In this document: positions 35,735 through 43,767 of the stretch, one piece after another
Numbering within the stretch: position 1 is the stretch's first letter
How the letters are laid out: the number at the start of each line of letters is the position of its first letter
Assembly (NCBI GenBank): GCA_026003015.1
Contig: BPGL01000003.1
Span: 124,001 to 188,000, forward strand
Source of the DNA: Actinomycetota bacterium
GTDB lineage: Bacteria > Actinomycetota > UBA4738 > HRBIN12
Length of the DNA: 64,000 nt
Direction: 5' to 3'
Notes under the pieces: model-generated
Told to the model about the DNA's origin: nothing
What the model saw: the letters and a program-made list of their open reading frames with translations, nothing else
The model's database searches: none
Position numbers and translations under genes: made by a program

Positions 35735-35754
35735 CGCGGATGCTACCATCCGCG
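35735..35754. promoter_or_regulatory. Perfect palindrome overlapping the -10 box of the IclR gene
   Basis: CGCGGATG-CTAC-CATCCGCG has 8-bp perfect arms. It ends 2 nt before the ATG at 35757 and contains TACCAT (35744-35749), a TANNNT box 7 nt before that ATG. A bound regulator would block a leaderless promoter here; autoregulation is the natural reading. Confidence 0.5.
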
Positions 35755-35756
35755 CG

Positions 35757-36602
35757 ATGGCCGACACCGCGCGTCGATCGTCGGAGCCACGACCGCCCTT
35801 CCAGGTCCTCGAGCGAACCTTCGCCATCCTCGAGCGTTTCGACGAGGAGCACCCCGAATGGAGCACGACCGAGCTCGCACGTTCGCTCGGGCTGCCCATC
35901 CCGACCGTGCACCGGATCCTCATGGCCTTGCGCCGGCGCGGCTACGTGACGCAGCACGAGGAGACGAAGCGGTTCCGACTCGGGGTCGCGGCCCTCCAGC
36001 TCGGCGATCGCGCGCGCGTCGCCGTCGACCTGCGCGCCGTCGCGCTGCCGGTGCTCCAATCCTTGACGGCCGACACCGGCGAGACCTCCCTCCTCACGGT
36101 CCTCACACCCGACCGGCAGCGAGGCGTGTGCCTCGAGCGCGTCGAGTCCGCGCAGCCCCTTCGCCTGTCGGTGACGCCCGGTCGTCAGCTCCCGCTGCAC
36201 GCGGGAGCGTCCCAGAAGGTCCTCCTCGCGTACCTGCCCGACGACGACGCCGAGCGCGTGATCGATGCGGGACTCGAGCACCTGTGCGTCGCGACGATCA
36301 CCGACCCCCAGAGCCTACGCCGGGAGCTCGCGCGGATCCGCCGCCGCGGCTGGGCGAGCAGCTACGAGGAGACGAACGTCGGCGTGTGGGGGGTCGCCGT
36401 TCCGGTGCTGCAGGCCGACGGGACGATCGCATGTGCGATCGGCATCGCCGGGCCGAGCCCCCGGCTCCGCCCGGGTCGGGTGGGCGAGCACGTGGCTCGG
36501 ATCCACGAGGCCGCCTGGGCTGTGGCGGACGCCCTGGGCCTGAGCGTGCCTCCGATCTCGGGCGTGCGCCCGTTCGCCGCCCGTCGCCGGAGAGCATCGT
36601 GA
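35757..36602 (+). CDS. IclR family transcriptional regulator
   Basis: A 281-residue IclR protein. The winged helix spans about residues 18-75 (STTELARSLGLPIPTVHRIL, RRRGYVTQHEETKRFRLG). The effector domain has GRQLPLHAGASQKVLLAYL and RRRGWASSYEETNVGVWGVAVPV. The ATG at 35757 lacks a ribosome site but has a TACCAT box 7 nt upstream. Stop overlaps the SDR start (GTGA). It diverges from the amidohydrolase/aminotransferase operon and is the best local candidate for the factor that reads the TTCTC elements. Confidence 0.9.
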   Translation: MADTARRSSEPRPPFQVLERTFAILERFDEEHPEWSTTELARSLGLPIPTVHRILMALRRRGYVTQHEETKRFRLGVAALQLGDRARVAVDLRAVALPVLQSLTADTGETSLLTVLTPDRQRGVCLERVESAQPLRLSVTPGRQLPLHAGASQKVLLAYLPDDDAERVIDAGLEHLCVATITDPQSLRRELARIRRRGWASSYEETNVGVWGVAVPVLQADGTIACAIGIAGPSPRLRPGRVGEHVARIHEAAWAVADALGLSVPPISGVRPFAARRRRAS

Positions 36603-37390
36603 CGGAGCCCCTCGCCGGCAAGGTCGCGATCGTCACCGGGGCGAGCCGCGGGATCGGCGCGGTCGTCGCCCGACACTTCGTGCGCGACGGCGCCGCCACC
36701 GCGCTCGTCGGACGCGACGCCGAGCGTCTGGAGCACGAGGCGAAGCTGATCGAGGCGGACCACCCCGGCGCGCAGACCCTCGTCGTCGCTTGCGACGTGA
36801 CCGACGAGGCGCAGGTGGCGGACCTCATGGCGGCGGTCGTGGAGCGCTGGGGCGGCATCGACATCCTCGTGAACGCAGCCGGCGGCACCGGCCCCATCGA
36901 GACCCCGGCCCAGCACTACCCGGTCGAGGAGTTCCGCCAGATCTTGGACCTCAACGTCGTCGGCACCTTCCTGCCCTGCAAGTACGCGATCCCACACCTG
37001 ATCGCCCGCGGAGGTGGCCGGATCGTGAACATCTCGGGGACCTCGGGGCTCCGCGGCTACCGGTACCGAAGCGGATACTCCGCCTCGAAGTGGGCCGTCC
37101 GCGGGCTCACCCGAACCCTCGCGCTCGAACTCGGGCCGTACGGGATCACCGTCAACGATGTGTGTCCCAACGTGACCCACGGCGAGCGGATGGACCGGAT
37201 CGTCGCGACGAAGGCAGCGCGATCGGGGCGCACACCCGACGAGGTCTACCGGGAGTTCGCCGAGCAGACGGCGCTCGGACGCTTCATCGATGCCGAAGAC
37301 GTGGCGTGCGCGATCGACTTCCTCGTATCCGACCACGCGCGGAACATCACCGGCCACGACATCCCCGTGGACGCAGGCTGGGACGTCTGA
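36599..37390 (+). CDS. Short-chain dehydrogenase/reductase (SDR)
   Basis: A 263-residue classical SDR. The nucleotide site is VTGASRGIG near residue 12, NAAG follows near residue 90, and the catalytic residues are Ser in IVNISGTSG, Tyr and Lys in YSASKWAVRG. The C-terminal ITGHDIPVDAGWDV is usual. GTG start overlaps the IclR stop, so the regulator and dehydrogenase are translated together; a role in the same catabolic block is likely. Confidence 0.9.
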   Translation: MTEPLAGKVAIVTGASRGIGAVVARHFVRDGAATALVGRDAERLEHEAKLIEADHPGAQTLVVACDVTDEAQVADLMAAVVERWGGIDILVNAAGGTGPIETPAQHYPVEEFRQILDLNVVGTFLPCKYAIPHLIARGGGRIVNISGTSGLRGYRYRSGYSASKWAVRGLTRTLALELGPYGITVNDVCPNVTHGERMDRIVATKAARSGRTPDEVYREFAEQTALGRFIDAEDVACAIDFLVSDHARNITGHDIPVDAGWDV

Positions 37391-37399
37391 GCCTCAGCC

Positions 37400-38056
37400 T
37401 CAGCCTCCGCCTCGCCGGCCGCGACCCTCGGTGAGATCGACGAGGAACCGGTCGACGTCCTCCAGCGCTCGGACCACCCGGCGCAGCCGCCTTGGGTGCT
37501 CCTCGGAGGGGTCGGGCCCGAACTCGTCCCCCTCGGCAGCGTCCGGCAACCCAGCGCCGAAGGCCGACGCGCGCACGGCGCCGAGGAGATCCTGCACCGA
37601 GCGCGGGCTCGTCGCCGGCGTCGGCGGCGACGGGATCGCCCGGGTTACCACCCCGTGCCCGAGATCCACCTCGACCGCGTCGGCCTCGACCGCGACGAAG
37701 TCGTCCTCGGACAGCTCGATGCACTCGAGGCGGCCCGCCGACGTCACGATCACGGCGCGGTGGGGATCCGTGCTCGGCTCCGGTTGCCCGGCCTCCAACG
37801 CGTCCAGGCACCTGCGCAGCCGCGCGACGTTCGGATCGTCGCTCGCGATGAAGACCGCGACCCGGTCCTGGCTCCCCGGCGCCTCGGCGAGGACGTGCCG
37901 TACGTCCGAGGCCCGGAGCGCAGCCACCAGGCGCGGCGGATCGAGCTGGCGCTCAACCATCGCCACCACCCCCCGGAGCGCTCGGCGCTCCTTGGTGGAA
38001 ACATCGGCCGCGGCCCGCCTGAGGCTTGAGGGCCAGATCGGCCCCGTTCGGATCAC
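37400..38056 (-). CDS. Hypothetical protein
   Basis: A 218-residue reading frame of unrecognised family. The central part (VAVFIASDDPNVARLRRCL, AVIVTSAGRLECIELSEDDFV) looks like a folded alpha/beta protein, while the C-terminal third is acidic and probably disordered. It begins 23 nt after the MFS gene on the same strand (GTG at 38056); an ATG at 37960 is an alternative start. No signal peptide or membrane segment. Function unknown. Confidence 0.5.
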   Translation of the reverse strand: MIRTGPIWPSSLRRAAADVSTKERRALRGVVAMVERQLDPPRLVAALRASDVRHVLAEAPGSQDRVAVFIASDDPNVARLRRCLDALEAGQPEPSTDPHRAVIVTSAGRLECIELSEDDFVAVEADAVEVDLGHGVVTRAIPSPPTPATSPRSVQDLLGAVRASAFGAGLPDAAEGDEFGPDPSEEHPRRLRRVVRALEDVDRFLVDLTEGRGRRGGG

Positions 38057-38079
38057 CGCGCCGCCTACACGGGCGTCGC

Positions 38080-39297
38080 TCAGGCGGTCGGCGAGGTTTC
38101 ACGCACCCCGAGCCGGGTGACGACGACGAGCAGCAGGCCGAGCGCCGCCATCCCCGAACCCGCCAAGAAGGTCCCGTCACGTCCGAACGCCGCCGCGACG
38201 ACGCCGAGGCTCGCTGGGCCGGCTCCGAGGGCGACGTCGAGGAACGCGCTCGTCGTGCCCATCACCGCGCCGCGCTCGTTCGCCGGCACACCGTCCATCG
38301 CGATCGTGAACAGCGCGGGGGTGAACAGCGCCACGCCGAGCCCGAGGACGGCGGCCCCGAGGACGAGCCCGGCGGGCTCGCGCCACAGGCCGATCACCGC
38401 CAGTCCGGTCGCCGTCAAGACGAGCGCGATCCGCGTCGCCCGACCGGCCCCGATCACGTCGGGGATCCGCGCGCCGACGCTGCGGATCAGCACGACGACG
38501 CCGGCGAACAGCCCGAGCACGAGCCCGGAGCCGCTCATCCCCAGATCGAGCGCGTACAGCGGCACGAAGGTGAGGAAGCCCGCCATCCCCCAGATGGCCG
38601 CGAGGAGCACGATGCCCGGCAACAGGCCCTTCGGGTGCACGAGACGTTGACGTCGCGGTTCGTCGGAGGGCTCTGGCTCGAGTTCCGGCACCATCGCGGG
38701 CAGGCGCGCGGCCAGGCCGGTGGCGGTGAGCGCGAGCCCGATCGCCACGAGCCAGGTCGCGGTGAACCCGAACCGATCGATGACCGCCTCGCCGATGAAC
38801 GGCCCGGCCCCGATCCCGATGTACAAGGCGAGCGAGGCGAAGCTGAACGCTTCGCCCCGACGCTCCGGCGGCGCGAGATCCACGTTGGCCGCGAGCGCCC
38901 CGACGAAGAAGAGCGCCTCCCCCACGCCGGTTACGAGTCGCATCCCGACGAGCACGGGCACGGAGTCGGTCACGATGTAGCCCGCGACCGACATCGCCCA
39001 GATCAGCCCTCCCACAACCATCAGGAGCCGACGGCCGCGCCGGTCGGCCATCCGGCCCGCCCACGGTCGTAGGAAGAACGCCGAGATGCTGAAGGCTCCG
39101 ACGACGAGCCCGACCGCCACGTTCCCCGCTCCCAAGGGGCCCTCGACGTAGCGGGGCAGGCTCGGGAGCAGCACGCCGTCGGCCGTGAAGTACGCCAGCT
39201 CGGCGACCGCGACCATCACGAAGGCAGACGTGAGCAACCGCGGTCGGAGCTCACGCAGGCCGCCGCTCGCCGTCCTCATCGCCACCGTCCGTGCCAT
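38080..39297 (-). CDS. MFS transporter
   Basis: A 405-residue major facilitator with about 12 hydrophobic helices. The loop 2-3 motif is RPWAGRMADRRGRRLLMVVGG (seen as WAGRMADRRGRR), which is motif A of drug:H+ antiporter families. SRMRLVTGVGEALFFVG-type segment (MRLVTGVGEALFFVGALAA) resembles motif C region. ATG at 39297 has a GGAGG site. No substrate can be assigned; an efflux role is likely. Confidence 0.87.
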   Translation of the reverse strand: MARTVAMRTASGGLRELRPRLLTSAFVMVAVAELAYFTADGVLLPSLPRYVEGPLGAGNVAVGLVVGAFSISAFFLRPWAGRMADRRGRRLLMVVGGLIWAMSVAGYIVTDSVPVLVGMRLVTGVGEALFFVGALAANVDLAPPERRGEAFSFASLALYIGIGAGPFIGEAVIDRFGFTATWLVAIGLALTATGLAARLPAMVPELEPEPSDEPRRQRLVHPKGLLPGIVLLAAIWGMAGFLTFVPLYALDLGMSGSGLVLGLFAGVVVLIRSVGARIPDVIGAGRATRIALVLTATGLAVIGLWREPAGLVLGAAVLGLGVALFTPALFTIAMDGVPANERGAVMGTTSAFLDVALGAGPASLGVVAAAFGRDGTFLAGSGMAALGLLLVVVTRLGVRETSPTA

Positions 39298-39466
39298 CGG
39301 AGCCTCCTGTTGCCGCCCATGGAGGGAGGATGCGGCCGGCGTCGCGGGCCCCACATCGGTAGGACTGCCCATCTTGCCCCGGCCCCCGGTGCGCACGAAC
39401 CGAGCGCCCGTGGCAAGCTGGGCGGGTCCCGTAGCCGGGCGGGACCCCACAGGGAGGAGGCAGCAG

Positions 39467-41005
39467 GTGTCCGACGCGCTGCGGCTCGCCGACCTGCTCG
39501 CCGCCCTCTCGGTCACCACCGACCTCGCGATGGGCCAGGCGCCCGAGAAGGCGATCCGAGCCGCCGTGCTCGCATCCGCGATGGCCCGGCACCTCGAGCT
39601 GCCCGAGTCCGACGTGCGCGACGTCTACTACACGACGCTCATGAAGCACCTGGGGTGCACGGCGACCACCCACGAGGAGTCCTGGCTGTTCGGGCCCGAC
39701 GAGCGTGCGATGCGCGCGGTGGCGGAGCGGACCGACGACGCCAACGCGCGTGAGCTGCTGGCGCTGATGGCGAAGACCGGTCGCGGCGCCGGGCGCGCAC
39801 GCCCTGCCTACCTGGCCAGAGCTCTCAGGGGTGGATCGACGGCCACCGAGATGATCTTCCGCTCGATCTGCGAGGTCGGCGTGCGGATGGCGGCTCGACT
39901 CGGTCTCGGCGACGAGGTCGAGCGGGCGCTCGGCGAGATGACCGAGCGCTGGGACGGCAAAGGGCCCGTCAAGCACCTCGCCGGTGAGGACATCTCGTTC
40001 GCCGTTCGGATCGCCGAGCCGGCGACCCAGGCGGTGATCTTCTGGCGGCTCGGCGGTGGCGACGCGCTGTTGGCGATGGCCGCCCGGCGCTCCGGGGGTC
40101 TGTTCGACCCCGAGGCCGTCGAAGCCCTCCGGGCGGTCGGTCCGGCGGTCCTCGAACGCCTGGACCGGGACGACCCGTGGACCGCCGTGCTGGACGCCGA
40201 GCCCGAGCCGGTCCGCACGATCGAGCCCGGGAAGATCGGCACCATCGCCGAGGCCTTCGGGGACATGGTCGACCTGAAGACGACCTTCACGCTCGGCCAC
40301 TCCGCGGCGGTCGCTGAGCTCGCGCAGGGCGCCGCCGAGCGGCTCGGGCTCGAAGACCCGGAGACGGTGCGGATCGCAGGGCTCGTGCACGACCTCGGGC
40401 GGGTCGCCGTGGCGACCGGGGTGTGGGAGAAGCGCGACGCCCTGTCGACGCGCGAGTGGGAGCAGGTCCGGCTGCACGCCTACCACACGGAACGGATCCT
40501 CGCGCGGGCCGAGGTGCTGGAGCCGGTCGCGCGGATCGCCGGCAAGCACCACGAGCGGATCGACGGATCCGGCTACCACCGCGGCGCGTCGGCACGCGAG
40601 CTCCCCGCCGCGGCGAGGGTCCTGGCGGTCGCCGACGCCTACCAGGCGATGACGCAGGCGCGGGCCCACCGCGGTGCCCGCAGCCCCGAGGAGGCGGCCG
40701 ACGTCGTCACCGCGGACGTTGCCGCCGGCCGGTTCGACCCGGAGTGCGCGCGGGCCGTGCTCGAGGCCGCGGGCCGACCTGCGACCCGATCCAAGAACCC
40801 ACGACCGGCGGGCTTGTCGGAGCGCGAGGTCGAGGTGCTGCGACTGCTCAGCGGCGGGCTCTCGAACCGAGGGATCGCTCAGGCGCTCGTCATCTCACCA
40901 CGCACGGCCGAGCACCACATCCAGCACATCTACGCCAAGATCGGCGCATCCACGCGCGCGGCGGCCGCGATGTTCGCGATGGAGCACGGCCTGCTGCGAC
41001 GGTGA
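39467..41005 (+). CDS. HD-GYP domain protein with C-terminal LuxR-type helix-turn-helix
   Basis: A 512-residue protein. An N-terminal region (about 1-200) looks like a degenerate HD domain (TLMKHLGCTATTHEE, EMTERWDGKGPVKHLAGE). A second, complete HD-GYP-type domain has GLVHDLGRVAV near residue 305 and KHHERIDGSGYHRG near residue 360, with Pro of GYP replaced by His. The last 65 residues are a LuxR/GerE DNA-binding domain (LSEREVEVLRLLSGGLSNRGIAQAL, TAEHHIQHIYAKIG). HD-GYP domains hydrolyse cyclic di-GMP, so this may couple second-messenger breakdown directly to transcription. GTG start supported by GGGAGGAGG six nt upstream. Diverges from the MFS gene. Confidence 0.85.
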   Translation: MSDALRLADLLAALSVTTDLAMGQAPEKAIRAAVLASAMARHLELPESDVRDVYYTTLMKHLGCTATTHEESWLFGPDERAMRAVAERTDDANARELLALMAKTGRGAGRARPAYLARALRGGSTATEMIFRSICEVGVRMAARLGLGDEVERALGEMTERWDGKGPVKHLAGEDISFAVRIAEPATQAVIFWRLGGGDALLAMAARRSGGLFDPEAVEALRAVGPAVLERLDRDDPWTAVLDAEPEPVRTIEPGKIGTIAEAFGDMVDLKTTFTLGHSAAVAELAQGAAERLGLEDPETVRIAGLVHDLGRVAVATGVWEKRDALSTREWEQVRLHAYHTERILARAEVLEPVARIAGKHHERIDGSGYHRGASARELPAAARVLAVADAYQAMTQARAHRGARSPEEAADVVTADVAAGRFDPECARAVLEAAGRPATRSKNPRPAGLSEREVEVLRLLSGGLSNRGIAQALVISPRTAEHHIQHIYAKIGASTRAAAAMFAMEHGLLRR

Positions 41006-41025
41006 CGTCGGTCCGCCGCGAGCGT

Positions 41026-42105
41026 TCAGCTTGCGGCCGTGCGGACCACGTAGTCCTCGACCTCGTCGTCCCAGGCGAGGTGAACGAGGCCCTGCGTCTC
41101 CGCGGCGCGAACGAACTGGAGGAACCCGCGGTAGCCGTAGCGCTTCTCGCTGAACCCGGGCTGGACCTTGCGGACGCGGTTCTTGAGCCCCGACAGCGCC
41201 GGAGGCCGACCGGTGGTCGCCTCGACCTCGCGGACGACGTCGCGCAGCAGGGTGAAGGCCTCGATCTCGCCGCCGCGGGCCGGGAGCGACACCTCGGGAT
41301 CACCCTTGGCCGTACCCTCCGACAGCTCGATGACGTTGCGCTCGGCCAGGTGGCGCAGCAGCTCTCCGAAGGCGCGGAACCCGTAGTCGGCCTCGGAGAA
41401 CGTCGGGTCCTTGCGGAGCAGCGCCCGCTTGACCGACGAGGCGAGCACGGGGCCGCTCGAGGTCCGTTCGAGCCCCGCGACCGTCTGGGCGATCCGCACG
41501 GCGAGCTCGTCGACGTCGTGAGGTCGAGCCGCCTCCTCGTCGGCCGCCGTCGTCTCCACCTCCTCGCGGGTCCGGGCGGCCGTCCGGCGCGATCCCCGGC
41601 GACGCCGACGGGGCTCGGCCGGCAGGTCCACCCCCTCGAGCGAGTCGTAGAAGAGGAACTCGTCGCAGGCGGGGGGCAGGAGCGCAGAGGTCGAGTCCTT
41701 GATCCCGACGCCGATCACGCGCTTGTCGAGCTCGCGCAGCTTGTGGACGAGCGGGGTGAAATCGCTGTCGCCGGTGCACAGCACGAACGTCGTCACGAAC
41801 CCACGTTCGTAGGCCATCTCCACCGCGTCGACCGCCAGCTTGATGTCGGCCGCGTTCTTGCGGGTCGCGCCCATCCGCTGGGGGATCTCGATCAGCTCGA
41901 CGTGGTGGCGCGTGAGCATGCGGCGATCCTCGTCGAACATCGACCAGTCCGCGTACGCCTTGCGGGCGATCACCCGGCCCCGCTCGGCGAGGGCGTCGAG
42001 CACCGGCCGGAGGTCGAAGGCCACTCCCTGCAGGTGCTCACGGGTTCCGATCGCGAGGTTCTCGTAGTCCAGGAACAGCGCGATCCGTTCTTCCTCCGGC
42101 TCCAT
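41026..42105 (-). CDS. NYN-domain ribonuclease with two OST-HTH/LOTUS domains
   Basis: A 359-residue protein. The N-terminal NYN (PIN-like) domain, about residues 1-165, has the acidic residues in IALFLDYENLAIG, KNAADIKLAVDAVE and VLCTGDSDFTPLVHKLRE. A basic linker RRRRRGSRR follows. Two OST-HTH/LOTUS-like repeats come next: residues 205-270 (SSVKRALLRKDPTFSEADYGFRAFGELL) and 285-355 (LKNRVRKVQPGFSEKRYGYRGFLQFV), here given in part. LOTUS domains bind RNA, so this is likely an RNA-processing enzyme. A TAGGCT box 8 nt before the ATG suggests a leaderless mRNA. Confidence 0.85.
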   Translation of the reverse strand: MEPEEERIALFLDYENLAIGTREHLQGVAFDLRPVLDALAERGRVIARKAYADWSMFDEDRRMLTRHHVELIEIPQRMGATRKNAADIKLAVDAVEMAYERGFVTTFVLCTGDSDFTPLVHKLRELDKRVIGVGIKDSTSALLPPACDEFLFYDSLEGVDLPAEPRRRRRGSRRTAARTREEVETTAADEEAARPHDVDELAVRIAQTVAGLERTSSGPVLASSVKRALLRKDPTFSEADYGFRAFGELLRHLAERNVIELSEGTAKGDPEVSLPARGGEIEAFTLLRDVVREVEATTGRPPALSGLKNRVRKVQPGFSEKRYGYRGFLQFVRAAETQGLVHLAWDDEVEDYVVRTAAS

Positions 42106-42113
42106 CGACGGGG

Positions 42114-42119
42114 AGCCTA
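42114..42119 (-). promoter_or_regulatory. Putative -10 box (TAGGCT) of leaderless NYN gene
   Basis: On the minus strand TAGGCT stands 8 nt before the ATG at 42105, with no ribosome site in between. Confidence 0.4.
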
Positions 42120-42154
42120 GCGGGTCGCGCCGGCGCCAGCAGCCGCAGGCGACC

Positions 42155-43540
42155 TCATGCGGGCGACCCCCCGTGGGCCGGCGACCGACCCGCCGCGATC
42201 AGTCGGGCGACGAGGGCGGCGGCCCCGAGGACGCTCAGCGCTGCGAGCGCCCACGCCGGCCGGCCGACGAGCGCTGCGAGCGCGACGAGCAGCAGGCGCC
42301 CGTCGCGGCCGGCGAGCAGGTACCAGGGCCCGCGCTCCGATCCGCGCCGCAGGCCGAGCGCGGCGATGCGGTCCTTCGTCGCCATCGACAGCAGGGACGC
42401 CGCGGTGGCCCCCGCGGTCAAGACCACCCCGACGCCCGGATCGAGCCCGCCGCGCTCGACCGCCCAGACCCCGAGACCGGCCGCGATCGCCACGTCGGTG
42501 ACCCGGTCGAGCACGCCGTCCAACAGGGCGCCCGACGGGCGCTCCCGTCCCTGCAGACGCGCGAGCTCGCCGTCGACCCCGTCGAGCACCGACGTCAGGT
42601 GCACGGCGAGCGCCCCGGCGAGCGGGTGGCCGTGGGCCAGGAGCCAGGCGGCGACGACCCCGAGGCCGAGCGCGGCCCACGAGACGACGTCCGGATGGAT
42701 GCGCAGCGGCGCGAGCGCCATCGAGATCCTCGTCGAGACGGGGCGGTTGAGCAGCCGTGAGACCGGGCCGTCGGTCGGTTTCGTGAGCGCTCGCCGGAGC
42801 TTGCGGCGTGCGGTGCGAAGGTCCGCCGGCGTGTCGACGTCGTGCCACCAAGCCCCGGAGGGCAGCGCCACCGCCGCGACCGCACGGCGACGGGCCAGGG
42901 CGCTCACCGCCCCCGACAGGCTGTGATCCCCGGCCCGCGCCGCCTCGTGGTAGGCCGCGAAGATCTCGGGGGTGAGCAAGAACGCGCCGCAGTCGACCGC
43001 GGGCGCTTCGAGCTCCTTGGAGAACCCGATCGCCCGCTCCTCGTGCAGCGCGACCCGGGTGCCCTCGGCCCATGTGGCGGGATCGGGAGCGTGGTCGACG
43101 AGGGCGGCCGGCGCTCGGGCGCTGAGGAGCGGAGCGAGCGCGCCATCGCCGAACACGTGGTCGGCGGTCACGAGGAGGAACGCGGACTCGGCGGCGACGA
43201 GCGGCTCGACCGCCGCGAGCGAGGCGCCGTTGCCGCGGCGCCAGCCGCGGGCCCGGACCGTACGGACCCGGCCCGGCGCGGCGGCCTCCGCGGCCGCGCC
43301 GACCCGGGCGGCCTGATACCCGACCACGACGACCACCTCGTCCAGCCCGTAGGCGAGCAGCGTCCGGACGGCCCGCTCGACGAGCGGCACGCCGCCGACC
43401 ATGACGAGCGCCTTCGACGCACCACCGGTCACGCGGGCGAGCCGCCGGGAGCGCCCTGCGGCGAGCACGACCCCGATGCGGGGCCCGGGCCGCGCGGTCG
43501 GTGCCTGCGGCTCGACGCGTCGTTCGATCGTCTCGGCCAT
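42155..43540 (-). CDS. Bifunctional inositol-1-phosphate cytidylyltransferase/CDP-alcohol phosphatidyltransferase (IPCT/DIPPS-like)
   Basis: A 461-residue fusion. The N-terminal half (to about 235) is a nucleotidyltransferase: GVVLAAGRSRRLA with Lys downstream in GGASKALVMVGG, LLVTADHVF, WWHDVDTPADL. The C-terminal half is a membrane CDP-alcohol phosphotransferase with the DGxxAR...G...D...D motif (DGVDGELARLQGRERPSG, then LLDGVLDRVTD) and several hydrophobic helices. This architecture is that of the enzyme that makes di-myo-inositol phosphate phosphate, an osmolyte precursor of thermophiles. Actinobacterial homologues might instead make an inositol phospholipid-like product. Predicted membrane-bound. 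Confidence 0.8.
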   Translation of the reverse strand: MAETIERRVEPQAPTARPGPRIGVVLAAGRSRRLARVTGGASKALVMVGGVPLVERAVRTLLAYGLDEVVVVVGYQAARVGAAAEAAAPGRVRTVRARGWRRGNGASLAAVEPLVAAESAFLLVTADHVFGDGALAPLLSARAPAALVDHAPDPATWAEGTRVALHEERAIGFSKELEAPAVDCGAFLLTPEIFAAYHEAARAGDHSLSGAVSALARRRAVAAVALPSGAWWHDVDTPADLRTARRKLRRALTKPTDGPVSRLLNRPVSTRISMALAPLRIHPDVVSWAALGLGVVAAWLLAHGHPLAGALAVHLTSVLDGVDGELARLQGRERPSGALLDGVLDRVTDVAIAAGLGVWAVERGGLDPGVGVVLTAGATAASLLSMATKDRIAALGLRRGSERGPWYLLAGRDGRLLLVALAALVGRPAWALAALSVLGAAALVARLIAAGRSPAHGGSPA

Positions 43541-43767
43541 GGTTCGGGGGCCGAGCGATCCGATGGCGCTCCGGCATGGTGCCCGGCGCCGCGCGCCGTG
43601 CCCTCGGTCCGTCGGCCGCGCCCAGCCTACCGCGGAGCCGCCTCCGCGCGCAGCCCGGCCGTCGGGGTCGAGGCCCCGGCTCAGGTCCGGGGGCGAGACG
43701 CCCGAAAACCTCGTGTCGGAGGGAGGGTCGCGCCCCGTCCCCGCGGACCACCCCCGGAGGTGTGCTG
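43541..43767. other. Divergent intergenic region without distinct motif
   Basis: A 227-bp GC-rich gap between the IPCT/DIPPS and histidine-kinase starts. A CGGAGG ribosome site for the kinase is at its right end. I see no clear promoter or palindrome. Confidence 0.3.
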
